The notes under the pieces: model-generated
Databases searched by the model: none
What the model was told of the DNA's origin: nothing
The model's input: only the letters and a program-made list of their open reading frames with translations
Assembly: GCA_019118365.1 (NCBI GenBank)
Contig: DWZA01000068.1
Span: 1-39,334, forward strand
Direction: 5' to 3'
Source: Candidatus Lachnoclostridium stercoravium
GTDB lineage: Bacteria > Bacillota > Clostridia > Lachnospirales > Lachnospiraceae
DNA length: 39,334 bases
Translations under genes and position numbers: made by a program
Part shown: piece by piece, positions 16,217 to 24,568 of the stretch
Layout of the letters: each line of letters begins with the position of its first letter
How positions within the stretch are numbered: the stretch's first letter is position 1

Positions 16217-17362
16217 GTGGAGATGCAGAAGCCGGTGATGGTGACGAGGGCGACATTGCCCCCGTTTGAAGAATATACAGAGATGTTAAAACCTATTTGG
16301 GAGTCCGCGTGGCTGACCAATATGGGGCAGTTCCACGAAGAACTGAAAGAAAAACTGAAAGAGCGGATGAAGGTGAAGGGCCTGGAACTGTTTGTAAACG
16401 GCCATATGGCCCTGGAGCTGGCGATCCAGGCCTTCGGCCTGAAGGGAGAAGTGATCACTACCCCGTTTACCTTTGCTTCCACGGCTCACGCCATCGTACG
16501 GAACGGCCTTGAGCCGGTATTCTGCGACATCCGTCCGGACGATTACACCCTGGACGAGACAAAGATCGAGGAGCGGATCACAGACAGGACCTGCGCGATC
16601 CTTCCGGTCCATGTGTACGGGAACATCTGCCAGGTGGAGAAGATCCAGGAGATCGCCGACCGCCATGGGCTGAAGGTCATTTACGATGCAGCCCATGCTT
16701 TTGGAGAAGAGAAGGACGGGATCGGCGTGGGGAATTTCGGGGATGCGTCCATGTTCAGCTTTCATGCCACAAAAGTGTTCAATACCATCGAGGGCGGAGC
16801 GGTGGCTTTCAGGGAAACATGGCTGGAAGACCGGCTGTACAAGCTGAAAAACTTCGGGATCATGGGCGAAGAGTCCGTGGAATATGTAGGCGGAAATGGA
16901 AAGATGAACGAATTTCAGGCGGCTATGGGTCTTTGCAACCTGCGCCATCTGGATGAAAATATCAGTAAGAGAGAAAGGATCGTCAAACGGTACCGGGAAC
17001 GCCTGGGAGGAAAAGAGGGCATACGCCTGGGAACAGTGGATCCGGCGGTTTCCTATAACTATGCGTATATGCCAGTGGTCCTGGACGGCTTCCGGATGGA
17101 GCGTGATCAGCTGTATGCATTTTTAAAGGAACACGGCATCCATCCCCGGAAATATTTCTACCCGTGCGTCAATGCATACGAGTGCTATCAGGACCGATAC
17201 GATCCGGACGAGACGCCTGTGGCCAGAGATATCTCAAAAGGCGTCATGACCCTTCCGCTGTATCCGGATCTTCCCCTGGAAACGGTGGACTATATCTGCG
17301 ACCTGATCCTGGGAACTGCCGGGCAGGCGGCATCTGTGGAGGAAAATACCCTTGAAAGATAA
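16217..17362 (+). CDS. DegT/DnrJ/EryC1/StrS sugar aminotransferase
   Basis: 381 residues. PLP-dependent enzymes of this family aminate a nucleotide-linked keto-sugar, giving an amino-deoxy sugar for the polymer. The start LPPFEEYTEMLKPIWESAW followed by LTNMGQFHEEL resembles the VioA-like subgroup acting on dTDP-4-keto-6-deoxyglucose. FVNGHMALELA, PFTFASTAHAI, YDAAHAFGE and FSFHATKVFNTIEGG complete the pattern, with the PLP lysine near residue 186 in HATK. The start is uncertain: AGAAGG (16203-16208) suits GTG 16217, while ATG 16223 is also possible. The keto-sugar could come from RfbB in this window. The exact substrate is inference. Confidence 0.87.
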   Translation: MEMQKPVMVTRATLPPFEEYTEMLKPIWESAWLTNMGQFHEELKEKLKERMKVKGLELFVNGHMALELAIQAFGLKGEVITTPFTFASTAHAIVRNGLEPVFCDIRPDDYTLDETKIEERITDRTCAILPVHVYGNICQVEKIQEIADRHGLKVIYDAAHAFGEEKDGIGVGNFGDASMFSFHATKVFNTIEGGAVAFRETWLEDRLYKLKNFGIMGEESVEYVGGNGKMNEFQAAMGLCNLRHLDENISKRERIVKRYRERLGGKEGIRLGTVDPAVSYNYAYMPVVLDGFRMERDQLYAFLKEHGIHPRKYFYPCVNAYECYQDRYDPDETPVARDISKGVMTLPLYPDLPLETVDYICDLILGTAGQAASVEENTLER

Positions 17363-18047
17363 AGTACTGGTGATCATACCGGCGTTTAATGAAGAAAAGA
17401 ATATTGAACGAGTCGTAGGAAATCTGGTAAAGAATTATCCGGAGCTGGATTATGTGGTAGTAAGCGACGGATCCACAGACCGGACGGCTGAGATCTGCGA
17501 GGAAAACGGTTACCGGCTGATCCGGCTCCCTGTAAACTTAGGGCTTGCCGGCTGCTTTCAGACCGGGATGAAGTACGCCTGGGAAAAGGAATACGCCTGC
17601 GCCCTCCAGTTTGACGGAGACGGCCAGCACAGGCCGGAATTTATCGGAATGATGAAGGAAAAGCTGGACGAAGGCTACAATATCGTCATCGGCTCCAGGT
17701 TTATTACTGAAAAGAAAGACTTTTCCATGCGCATGATCGGAAGCCGCATGATCTCGGCGGCGATCCGCATGACTACGGGAAGGAAGATCACAGACCCTAC
17801 CTCCGGCATGCGGATGTTCGACCGTTCCATGATCCTCGAGTTTGCCTATAATCTTAATTACGGGCCGGAGCCGGACACAGTCTCCTTCCTGGTAAAGCAG
17901 GGAGCGAAGGTGGCGGAGGTGCCGGTAAAGATCGACGAGCGGACGGCAGGAGAAAGCTATCTCAGGCCTATCGTGGCCATGAAATATATGCTGCGGATGC
18001 TGGCTTCGATCCTGATCATCCAGAATTTCCGCCTGAGAAAGCGATAG
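17352..18047 (+). CDS. Glycosyltransferase family 2, polyprenyl-phosphate mannose synthase-like
   Basis: 231 residues. VLVIIPAFNEEKNIERVV, VSDGSTDRTAEI, LPVNLGLAGCFQTGMKYA and LQFDGDGQHRPEF are the hallmarks of the DPM1/DPG-synthase branch, which moves a sugar to a lipid phosphate carrier; GSRF and DPTSGMRMFDR follow. There are no C-terminal membrane segments, so it is a short soluble form. The start is TTG 17352, overlapping the aminotransferase stop by 11 bp, with GGAGG (17338-17342) 9 bp upstream. Such enzymes supply lipid-linked sugars to GT-C membrane transferases; the DUF2142 protein at 20716 could be a partner, which is inference. Confidence 0.87.
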   Translation: MKDKVLVIIPAFNEEKNIERVVGNLVKNYPELDYVVVSDGSTDRTAEICEENGYRLIRLPVNLGLAGCFQTGMKYAWEKEYACALQFDGDGQHRPEFIGMMKEKLDEGYNIVIGSRFITEKKDFSMRMIGSRMISAAIRMTTGRKITDPTSGMRMFDRSMILEFAYNLNYGPEPDTVSFLVKQGAKVAEVPVKIDERTAGESYLRPIVAMKYMLRMLASILIIQNFRLRKR

Positions 18048-18063
18048 GGGAAAGGAACCGGGC

Positions 18064-19383
18064 GTGGAGAGATTTGTAAGAACATTCCTTTTATATAAAG
18101 GCAAAAACCTGGACAGGCAGAATGTCATATGGAATACGGCGGGCAGCTTTATCTATGCGGCCGCTTCCATGGTACTGGCTTTCATAGTCATGAGGATGGC
18201 CGGGGAAGACGACGGCGGCATATTCGCCATGGGTTTTTCCACCTTTGGCCAGCAGGTTTTTATCGTTGCTTATTTTGGGATCCGTCCGTTTCAGATCACG
18301 GACGGGAAAAGAGAATATTCCTTCGGAGATTACCTGACGCTCCGGAACGTGACGTCCCTGGCTGCCTGTATCCTGGCTGCGGCTTATCCGGCCTGGATGG
18401 CTGCGGCAGGCGTTTATTCTCCCAGGAAAGCCGCGATCATTTTCCTTCTGGCGCTTTACAAGATGATCGACGGTTTCGCCGATGTGTATGAATCCGAATT
18501 TCAGCGCCAGGGGAGCCTGTACCTGACGGGAAAATCCAATACCTTCCGGACTGCGCTGTCGGTATTTGTCTTTCTTGTGACCCTGGGGATCGGAAAAAGC
18601 CTTCTGGCGGCTTCCCTGGCGGCCGTGGCAGCTCAGGCGGCGGGAGTGGTGATCTTTAACTTCAGCGTGGTGAAAGCGGGGATCCTGGAACACATTGACC
18701 AGAAGCGGGCCAAAGGGGCGGCTGGAAGGCTGTTTTCCCAGACATGGCTCCTTTTTCTCTCTGTATTTCTGGATTTTTATATATTTTCCGCGGCCAAGTA
18801 CGCCATCGACTTAAAACTGAACGACGCTATGAGCGGATATTTCAATATTATTTTCATGCCTACGTCCGTCATCTACCTGATGGCGAATTTTATCATCCGC
18901 CCCTTCCTTACAAAGCTGACAGACTGCTGGACAGAGGGACGCCTGGATGACTTTAAAAAAGTGGGAAAACGGATCGCCGCGATCATCTGCGGGCTTACTG
19001 CCCTGGCGGTTATCCTGACAGTGATCCTGGGACCATGGGCGCTGGGGATCATGGAGATCCTGCTGGGGAGCGGCTATGAAGGAAGCCTGACCCGCTACAG
19101 GCTGGAATTTGTACTGATCATTTTCGGAGGCGGTCTGTACGCCCTGGCGAACCTGGTTTATTACCTTCTTGTGATCATGCGCAGGCAGACCATGATCTTT
19201 TTCGTTTACCTTGCCATGGCTGCGGCCGGGTGGCTGTTATCTTCCGCTATGGTAGGCGCATTGGGGATCACAGGGGCGGCTGCCTGCTATCTGATCCTGA
19301 TGGCGGGACTGACCGCCGGATTTACGCTGATCCAGCAGATATGCCTGAAAAAGGCGGAGAAAAAACAGGAGGAAGAACGATGA
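18064..19383 (+). CDS. Polytopic membrane protein, flippase-like (Wzx/MurJ-type fold)
   Basis: 439 residues with about 12 hydrophobic segments. An N-terminal QNVIWNTAGSFIYAAASMVLA recalls oligosaccharide flippases, and the central DFYIFSAAKYAIDLKLNDA and the spacing of helix pairs support this. It is more divergent than the gene at 11007 and lacks that gene's ARLLTPEEYG signature. The start is GTG 18064, with an AAAGGA site about 5-8 bp upstream. It overlaps the following ATG by 4 bp (ATGA). It may export a different repeat unit or an intermediate; a membrane role is firm, a flippase role likely. Confidence 0.75.
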   Translation: MERFVRTFLLYKGKNLDRQNVIWNTAGSFIYAAASMVLAFIVMRMAGEDDGGIFAMGFSTFGQQVFIVAYFGIRPFQITDGKREYSFGDYLTLRNVTSLAACILAAAYPAWMAAAGVYSPRKAAIIFLLALYKMIDGFADVYESEFQRQGSLYLTGKSNTFRTALSVFVFLVTLGIGKSLLAASLAAVAAQAAGVVIFNFSVVKAGILEHIDQKRAKGAAGRLFSQTWLLFLSVFLDFYIFSAAKYAIDLKLNDAMSGYFNIIFMPTSVIYLMANFIIRPFLTKLTDCWTEGRLDDFKKVGKRIAAIICGLTALAVILTVILGPWALGIMEILLGSGYEGSLTRYRLEFVLIIFGGGLYALANLVYYLLVIMRRQTMIFFVYLAMAAAGWLLSSAMVGALGITGAAACYLILMAGLTAGFTLIQQICLKKAEKKQEEER

Positions 19384-20324
19384 CAGTAGATGTGATCATA
19401 CCCAGCTACCGGCCGGGAGAACGGTTTTACAGGCTTTTATCTATGCTGAAGGCACAGGAGACGCCGGTAAACAGGATCATTGTCATAAATACAGAAAAAA
19501 AATACTGGGATCCGGAAAAGTACCGCGTTTTTCCCAACCTGGAGGTCCGCCATATAACGAAAAAACAGTTTGACCACGGGGCGGTCAGAAATATGGGGAT
19601 CAGCCTTTCAAAAGCGGATATCGTAGTCTGTATGACGGACGACGCCGTTCCGGCGGACAGAAAGCTGATCACGGCGCTGACGGAAGGATTTTCCGGGACA
19701 GGGCCGTCCGGAGAGACGATCATTGAAGTATACGCCAGGCAGCTACCAGGCCCGGAGTGCGGCGAAGCGGAGAAATACACGAGACAGTTCAATTATCCGG
19801 AGACGAGCCGCATAAAGACGATCAAAGACCTGGAACGGCTGGGGATCAAGACGTATTTTGCTTCCGACGTCTGCTGCGCCTACCGGCGGGCGGAGTTTGA
19901 AAAGCTGGGCGGCTTTATCTCCAGGACGATATTTAATGAAGATATGATCTTTGCCGCCAAAGCGCTGAAGGCAGGCTACGCCGTGCGCTATGAGGCGGGA
20001 GCGCAGGTGATCCATTCTCACAATTATACGCCCATGCAGCAGCTTCACCGAAATTTCGACCTGGGGGTTTCCCAGGCGGATCACCCGGAGGTATTCAAAG
20101 GAGTGCCGTCAGAAGGGGAAGGGATAAAGCTGGTGAAGCAGACGGCGGCTTATTTGATCTCCAGGAAAAAATACCTGGAGCTTCCGGGACTGATCGTAAA
20201 CAGCGGCTTCAAATACATCGGCTACCGCCTGGGGAAAGCTTACCGCCATCTGCCGAAAGGGGCGGTACGGCGGCTGACGACGGATCCGGATTACTGGAAT
20301 AGAAAAGGAGGAGGACAACTATGA
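19380..20324 (+). CDS. Glycosyltransferase family 2, rhamnosyltransferase-like
   Basis: 314 residues. VDVIIPSYRPGERFYRLLSML, the diagnostic FDHGAVRNMGISL, and CMTDDAVPAD at the metal site match bacterial rhamnosyltransferases (FxHGxxRNxG). SRTIFNEDMIFAAKALKAGY is the acceptor-side ED motif, and IHSHNYTPMQQLHRNFDLGV is typical of the C-terminal part. ATG 19380 overlaps the preceding stop, with GGAGGAAG just upstream; an in-frame ATG at 19230 lies inside the flippase gene. dTDP-rhamnose made by RfbB, RfbC and RfbD would be the donor. Confidence 0.87.
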   Translation: MTVDVIIPSYRPGERFYRLLSMLKAQETPVNRIIVINTEKKYWDPEKYRVFPNLEVRHITKKQFDHGAVRNMGISLSKADIVVCMTDDAVPADRKLITALTEGFSGTGPSGETIIEVYARQLPGPECGEAEKYTRQFNYPETSRIKTIKDLERLGIKTYFASDVCCAYRRAEFEKLGGFISRTIFNEDMIFAAKALKAGYAVRYEAGAQVIHSHNYTPMQQLHRNFDLGVSQADHPEVFKGVPSEGEGIKLVKQTAAYLISRKKYLELPGLIVNSGFKYIGYRLGKAYRHLPKGAVRRLTTDPDYWNRKGGGQL

Positions 20325-20719
20325 CAATGATGCTTCGGATCGTGCTGGTCTGCGGTTCGATCCTTGTGACGGCGCTGATGATCCATAAGATCCGCCAGTC
20401 CAAGGTCCAGATCGAGGATTCCCTCTTCTGGCTGTTCTGTTCCATCATCCTGATCGTATTCAGCGTATTTCCAAGGAGCGCGGATATCCTGTCCAGGCTG
20501 GTGGGGACTTATTCCACCTCCAACTTCATCTTCCTTTTCATGATCTTTCTTCTGCTGGTGCGGGTATTTACTATGACCATCCGGATCTCCCAGCTGGAGA
20601 CAAAAGTGAAGGAGCTGGTGCAGGCTATGGCTCTGGAGCAGAGACGGCTGGAAGAGGAGCTGGAAGAGACAAAAGAAGATGTGGATAATATGGAGAAGAC
20701 CTGCGGGAAAGAGCCATGA
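20321..20719 (+). CDS. DUF2304 small membrane protein
   Basis: 132 residues: an N-terminal hydrophobic segment (about 4-21), a second (about 34-50) and a third (about 68-88), then a charged coiled-coil tail (ISQLETKVKELV onward). The fragment IEDSLFWLFCSIILIVFSVFP is typical of DUF2304. These proteins are repeatedly found beside GT2 glycosyltransferases in polysaccharide loci and may scaffold them. It overlaps both neighbours by 4 bp (ATGA), so translation is tightly coupled. No enzymatic role is known. Confidence 0.85.
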   Translation: MTMMLRIVLVCGSILVTALMIHKIRQSKVQIEDSLFWLFCSIILIVFSVFPRSADILSRLVGTYSTSNFIFLFMIFLLLVRVFTMTIRISQLETKVKELVQAMALEQRRLEEELEETKEDVDNMEKTCGKEP

Positions 20720-22329
20720 AAAATGAGAAAAACGAAATGATCTTAAAATATGGAAAATGGAAATGGGCGGCGGCGGGGTTCTTGCCGCTGCTCCTGCTGG
20801 ATATATGGCATTATCAGAATGTATGGGCCGGAGCCATAGAGACAGGGGACCGCTTTATGCTGACCTGGTATATGGTCCTGTCTGCGGCCGGACTTTTGGC
20901 TGCCTTTGCGGCTGGGTATTTTTTCCTGGTAAAGGGCAGACTTTCCGTAGAGAACTTTTTCCTGGGAGGCGGCCTTGCCCTTGGGCTTCTGTTCCTCTTT
21001 GTGCTCCAGCCTTTGTCCGCTCCGGATGAGATCCGCCATTTTATATCGGCATACCGGATCTCCAACCAGATGATGGGACTTCCGGACACCAATGAGAGCG
21101 GGCAGGTATACATCCGGGAGCAGGACCGTTTTATCGTAGACCTTTATCCCGATGGAGAAGAGGAAGAACCGGTGATCTTAGGGCAGTTCCTTTGTCAGGA
21201 TACCTATCATGCGGCTTATGAAAGAGGACTTTCCGGGACAGGCGGCGATCAGCTGGTATCATCTGGACAGATCGCAGTGCAGACCACGCCGCTCGCCTAT
21301 GTGTTTTCAGCAATGGGGATCACCCTGGCAAGGATCCTGGACCTTGGCGGCATGGGACTTTTGTACCTGGGAAGAATGTTTAACCTTGCCATGTTTTTAG
21401 GGGCGGTCTGGCTTGCGCTGAGACGCCTGCCTTTTGGGAAAACGGTCATGTGCGGGGCGGCGCTTTTGCCTATGAGCCTTCATCTTGCGGCGTCCTTTTC
21501 CTATGACGCTATGATCAACGCATTGGTCTTCTGGTTTTCCGCCGTCTGCCTGGATCTGGCCTACAGCCAGAGAAATGTAAGGGCGCGGGATATAGCGCTG
21601 CTGGCGGCACTGATCGCTGTGGTCGGCCCCTGCAAGATGGTCTACGCGCCTGTGATGGGGCTGTGCCTTTTGATCCCGGTGAAGAAGTTCGGCGGCTGGA
21701 GAAACTGGGCGGTTTCGGCGGCAGTGGTATTTGGCGCCTGGCTGGCGGCTATGATCATCGTCAACACCCAGACCATCGCGGTCTACACCGGCGGAACGGA
21801 AAATTATATCGGCTGGGCGGAAGAGACAGGTTATACTATGAATGAGCTTTTGCACAGGCCTGGCCTTGTGATCCAGATGTTTTATAATTCCTTTATCTGG
21901 CAGGCGGAGTATTACCACCTGACCATGATCGGCGCTTATCTGGGCCAGGTGGACCAGGTGCTGGACGTGCCCTACCTTATCGTGATGGGGATGACTGCGG
22001 CGCTCTTTTTACTGGCGTTAAAAAAGCCGGGAGACGAGACAGTGTATTTTACCGGAAAACAAAGGGTATGGATCTGGTTTTTGGCCGCTGCGGCAGGGGG
22101 AGCGGCGATGTTCTCCATGCTGGTAGCGTGGACGCCGGTCACTTCTCTGGTGATCAACGGCGTGCAGGGAAGGTATTTTATCCCCTTCCTGCCAGCAGTA
22201 TTGATGACAGTGAAAAACGGCTGGATCGTCTGTAAGACAAACCGGGACAGGGAGATCCTGTACCTGCTCCTCTGCGCGGATATCTTCGCGGTCCTCAGAC
22301 TGTTTAGTATTGTCAGCATGAGGATCTAG
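20716..22329 (+). CDS. DUF2142 polytopic membrane protein, probable GT-C glycosyltransferase
   Basis: 537 residues with about 12 membrane segments. The motif SAPDEIRHF (about residues 101-109) lies in the first large outside loop, which in DUF2142 holds the acidic residues of a GT-C-like active site. Later features are FSYDAMINAL and the PCKMVYAP block. GT-C enzymes use lipid-phosphate sugars on the outer face. The DPM1-like gene at 17352 could make the donor, so the two may add side-chain sugars to the exported glycan. That pairing is inference; the family call is from the motif and topology. Confidence 0.78.
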   Translation: MKNEKNEMILKYGKWKWAAAGFLPLLLLDIWHYQNVWAGAIETGDRFMLTWYMVLSAAGLLAAFAAGYFFLVKGRLSVENFFLGGGLALGLLFLFVLQPLSAPDEIRHFISAYRISNQMMGLPDTNESGQVYIREQDRFIVDLYPDGEEEEPVILGQFLCQDTYHAAYERGLSGTGGDQLVSSGQIAVQTTPLAYVFSAMGITLARILDLGGMGLLYLGRMFNLAMFLGAVWLALRRLPFGKTVMCGAALLPMSLHLAASFSYDAMINALVFWFSAVCLDLAYSQRNVRARDIALLAALIAVVGPCKMVYAPVMGLCLLIPVKKFGGWRNWAVSAAVVFGAWLAAMIIVNTQTIAVYTGGTENYIGWAEETGYTMNELLHRPGLVIQMFYNSFIWQAEYYHLTMIGAYLGQVDQVLDVPYLIVMGMTAALFLLALKKPGDETVYFTGKQRVWIWFLAAAAGGAAMFSMLVAWTPVTSLVINGVQGRYFIPFLPAVLMTVKNGWIVCKTNRDREILYLLLCADIFAVLRLFSIVSMRI

Positions 22330-22341
22330 TGGTATAGTTGC

Positions 22342-22361
22342 ATAAAACGGCGCCGTTTTAT
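22342..22361. promoter_or_regulatory. Perfect 20-bp palindrome upstream of rfbC
   Basis: ATAAAACGGC is followed directly by GCCGTTTTAT, and flanking TGC/TGCA extends the symmetry with one offset. It lies in the 88-bp gap between the DUF2142 gene and rfbC. It could be an operator for a dimeric regulator or a terminator ending in TTTTAT. There is no long T-tract, so an operator seems slightly more likely. Confidence 0.35.
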
Positions 22362-22417
22362 ATGCAGGTGAGAACGGCTGCAGATGATATTGAGAATCAG
22401 AAAGGATGGAAATCAAG

Positions 22418-22981
22418 ATGGGAAAGATAAAAGTAACTCCTTGCGAGATCGAAGGATTATATGTGATAGAGCCTACCGTATTTAAGGATGAAAGAGGTTA
22501 TTTCGTAGAGACTTATAACCAGAACGATTTTAAGGAGGCAGGGCTGGATATGGTGTTTGTCCAGGACAACCAGTCCATGTCTGTAAAAGGCGTTTTAAGA
22601 GGCCTTCATTATCAGAAACAGTACCCCCAGGGGAAGCTGGTGCGGGCGATCCGGGGAGAAGTATTCGACGTAGCTGTGGACCTGCGGGTAGACTCCAAAA
22701 CCTATGGGAAGTGGTTCGGTGTGATCCTGTCTGCGGAGAATAAAAAGCAGTTTTATATTCCGGAGGGCTTTGCCCACGGCTTTCTGGTGCTTTCCGACGA
22801 GGCGGAATTTGCTTATAAATGCACGGATTTCTACCATCCGGGAGATGAAGGCGGCATGGCCTGGAACGATCCGGACATCGGCATCCAGTGGCCGATCGAA
22901 GAAGGAACGGAACTGATCATTTCCGAGAAAGATAAAAAATGGGGCGGCTTTAAGGAAACCTTTAAGTTCCACGCCGTTTAA
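22418..22981 (+). CDS. rfbC: dTDP-4-dehydrorhamnose 3,5-epimerase
   Basis: 187 residues, the usual RmlC length. A cupin-fold epimerase, it inverts C3 and C5 of dTDP-4-keto-6-deoxyglucose before RfbD reduction. Motifs: DERGYFVETYN, VQDNQSMSVKGVLRGLHYQ with the catalytic His in LRGLHYQ, GEVFDVAVDLR, and PEGFAHGFLVLS. ATG 22418 is preceded by AAAGGA 11 bp upstream; the in-frame ATG at 22406 overlaps that site. It stands 21 kb from rfbD, just ahead of the ABC-exporter permease gene. Confidence 0.96.
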   Translation: MGKIKVTPCEIEGLYVIEPTVFKDERGYFVETYNQNDFKEAGLDMVFVQDNQSMSVKGVLRGLHYQKQYPQGKLVRAIRGEVFDVAVDLRVDSKTYGKWFGVILSAENKKQFYIPEGFAHGFLVLSDEAEFAYKCTDFYHPGDEGGMAWNDPDIGIQWPIEEGTELIISEKDKKWGGFKETFKFHAV

Positions 22982-23005
22982 AAGCCAAGAAAGGAAACAT
23001 TTCAG

Positions 23006-23818
23006 ATGAAATACGTATTGTCTCTGATCAAAGAGATGATCAAGAAGAGAAAGCTTATATGGGATCTTTCCAAGGCAGACTTTAAAAAGCGGTTTGTGGG
23101 ATCGTATTTTGGCATCGTGTGGATGTTTATCCAGCCGATCGTGACAGTGGTGATCTATTTTTTTATCTTCCAGCTGGGATTTAAGAGCGTGCCGCCTATA
23201 CCGGGCGTGCCGTACGTCCTCTGGCTGGTGCCGGGCATCGTGCCCTGGTTCTTTTTCAGCGAGACGTTAAACTCTGTGACCAACTGCCTGCAGGAATACC
23301 ATTACCTGGTTAAAAAAGTGGTGTTCCAGGTGGAGATCCTGCCGGTGATCAAACTGATCTCCTGCATGATCGTTCACGGGTTCTTTATCATCATCATGAT
23401 CATCATGACCCTGTGCTACGGCCGTCTGCCTATGGCTACATGGATCCAGATCCTGTATTACAGCTTTGCGGCTTCCGTGCTGGCTCTGGGCATCGGATAT
23501 TTTACCTGCGCGGTCAATGTGTTTTTCAAGGATATGGCTCAGATCGTGAGCATCTGCCTGCAGTTCGGCATGTGGCTGGTCCCGATCATGTATCACGAAT
23601 CTCTTTTTACAGGGAACGCGCCGTGGGTGCTGCCGCTTTTGAAGCTGAATCCTTTTTACTATATCGTGGCAGGCTACCGGGACAGTATGCTTACCGGAAA
23701 CTGGTTCTGGGAAAGGCCGACGCTGACGCTGTATTACTGGGCGGTAACAGTCGTAGTATTTTTAGTAGGGCTGAAAGTATTTAAGAAGTTAAGGCCTCAT
23801 TTTTCAGATGTACTCTAA
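23006..23818 (+). CDS. wzm: ABC-2 type polysaccharide export permease
   Basis: 270 residues with six hydrophobic segments. It starts with the amphipathic ILWDLSKADFKKRFVGSYFG-like region (KRKLIWDLSKADFKKRF), followed by GIVWMFIQPIVTVVIYFFIF. This is the typical Wzm/TagG/RfbA-type permease N-terminus. With an ATPase it exports a complete, lipid-linked glycan. Its ATPase partner wzt is at 27730, separated by four other genes, although the two are normally adjacent. It follows rfbC by 24 bp. Confidence 0.9.
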   Translation: MKYVLSLIKEMIKKRKLIWDLSKADFKKRFVGSYFGIVWMFIQPIVTVVIYFFIFQLGFKSVPPIPGVPYVLWLVPGIVPWFFFSETLNSVTNCLQEYHYLVKKVVFQVEILPVIKLISCMIVHGFFIIIMIIMTLCYGRLPMATWIQILYYSFAASVLALGIGYFTCAVNVFFKDMAQIVSICLQFGMWLVPIMYHESLFTGNAPWVLPLLKLNPFYYIVAGYRDSMLTGNWFWERPTLTLYYWAVTVVVFLVGLKVFKKLRPHFSDVL

Positions 23819-23829
23819 AGGAGAACGTC

Positions 23830-24417
23830 ATGGTAAAAGAATTGTGGATAAGCTGGAAGGATCTCCGCATACCTGTGGAGGTCCTTTATTCTGCCAGAAA
23901 AACCTTTGGGCTGGAAGTGACCGCGGACTTAAAGGTCAGGGCCAGGGTCCCGAAACGGGCGTCTGACAGACAGATAAAGGAATTTGCAGAGGAAAGAAAG
24001 GTCTGGATCGTGGAAAAATACCTTCTCCAGATGGAGCGGGCTAAGAAAAAGCAGGACAGGCCTGCGGCAGATTATGAGAAAGATCCGAAGCTGGAAAAGC
24101 TTTACCGGGAAAAAGCAAGGGAACAGATCGAAAAACGGGCGGCGCATTTCGCCGCTCTGATGGGCGTGGATTACGGAAGGATCGCTATCCGCAGCCAGAA
24201 ACGGCGGTGGGGCAGCTGCAGCGGAGCAGGCAACCTGAACTTTAACTGGAAGCTGGCGCTTATGCCGCCGGAGATCCTGGATTATGTGGTGGTGCACGAA
24301 CTGGCCCACAGAAAAGAAATGAACCATTCTCCCAGGTTTTGGGCGGAGGTGGAAAAGATCCTGCCGGATTATAAGGAGAGGAGAAAGTGGCTGAAGGAAA
24401 ACGGGGCGATGGTATGA
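23830..24417 (+). CDS. YgjP-like metallopeptidase (DUF45)
   Basis: 195 residues. The zinc site HELAH is at about residues 156-160, followed by MNHSPRFW, where the third ligand His lies. The preceding KRRWGSCSGAGNLNFNWKL is the other DUF45/YgjP hallmark. The N-terminal half is a charged domain with ARVPKRASDRQI. YgjP proteins are SprT-like cytosolic proteins of unknown physiological substrate. It starts 12 bp after wzm and is probably co-transcribed, though it has no obvious role in glycan export. It ends just before the island of repeats and minus-strand genes at 24424. Confidence 0.85.
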   Translation: MVKELWISWKDLRIPVEVLYSARKTFGLEVTADLKVRARVPKRASDRQIKEFAEERKVWIVEKYLLQMERAKKKQDRPAADYEKDPKLEKLYREKAREQIEKRAAHFAALMGVDYGRIAIRSQKRRWGSCSGAGNLNFNWKLALMPPEILDYVVVHELAHRKEMNHSPRFWAEVEKILPDYKERRKWLKENGAMV

Positions 24418-24423
24418 GAGAAG

Positions 24424-24442
24424 GTAACCGTTCAGGATGGCG
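24424..24442 (+). repeat. Direct repeat, left copy (half-site of the hairpin repeat)
   Basis: GTAACCGTTCAGGATGGCG matches 26133-26151 at 17 of 19 positions in the same orientation, and its first part resembles the left end of the hairpin elements (GTAACTGTTCAG). The pair encloses the minus-strand DUF3800 and mgsA genes. Confidence 0.6.
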
Positions 24443-24454
24443 CTTTAAAACTCT

Positions 24455-24494
24455 AATTCGCAAAGTAATATTGGATCATAATAAGGCAAAGCGT
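24455..24494 (+). repeat. Truncated copy of the 13930 MITE-like element
   Basis: AATTCGCAAAGTA begins about 40 bp that match 13930-13969 with four substitutions, through ATAATAAGGCAAA-CG. No matching right end was found downstream, so this is a solo left end. It is directly followed by a promoter. Confidence 0.65.
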
Positions 24495-24522
24495 TGACAA
24501 ACTAAGAATTTTATGGGATAAT
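24494..24522 (+). promoter_or_regulatory. Strong promoter at the edge of the truncated repeat
   Basis: A perfect TTGACA (24494-24499) and GATAAT (24517-24522) are 17 bp apart. It points into the 3' end of the oppositely oriented DUF3800 gene. No plus-strand gene follows before 26304. Confidence 0.6.
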
Positions 24523-24530
24523 CAAATTGA

Positions 24531-24568
24531 ACCACTGAAAACGTGAATACGTCGTAGGTGGTGTTTTT
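24531..24568 (+). terminator. Hairpin with T-run directly after the promoter
   Basis: ACCAC (24531-24535) pairs with GTGGT (24558-24562), with an inner ACGT-GAAT-ACGT hairpin, followed by GTTTTTA. The run overlaps the DUF3800 stop codon. With the promoter at 24494 it would give a transcript of only about 40 nt. Confidence 0.45.
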
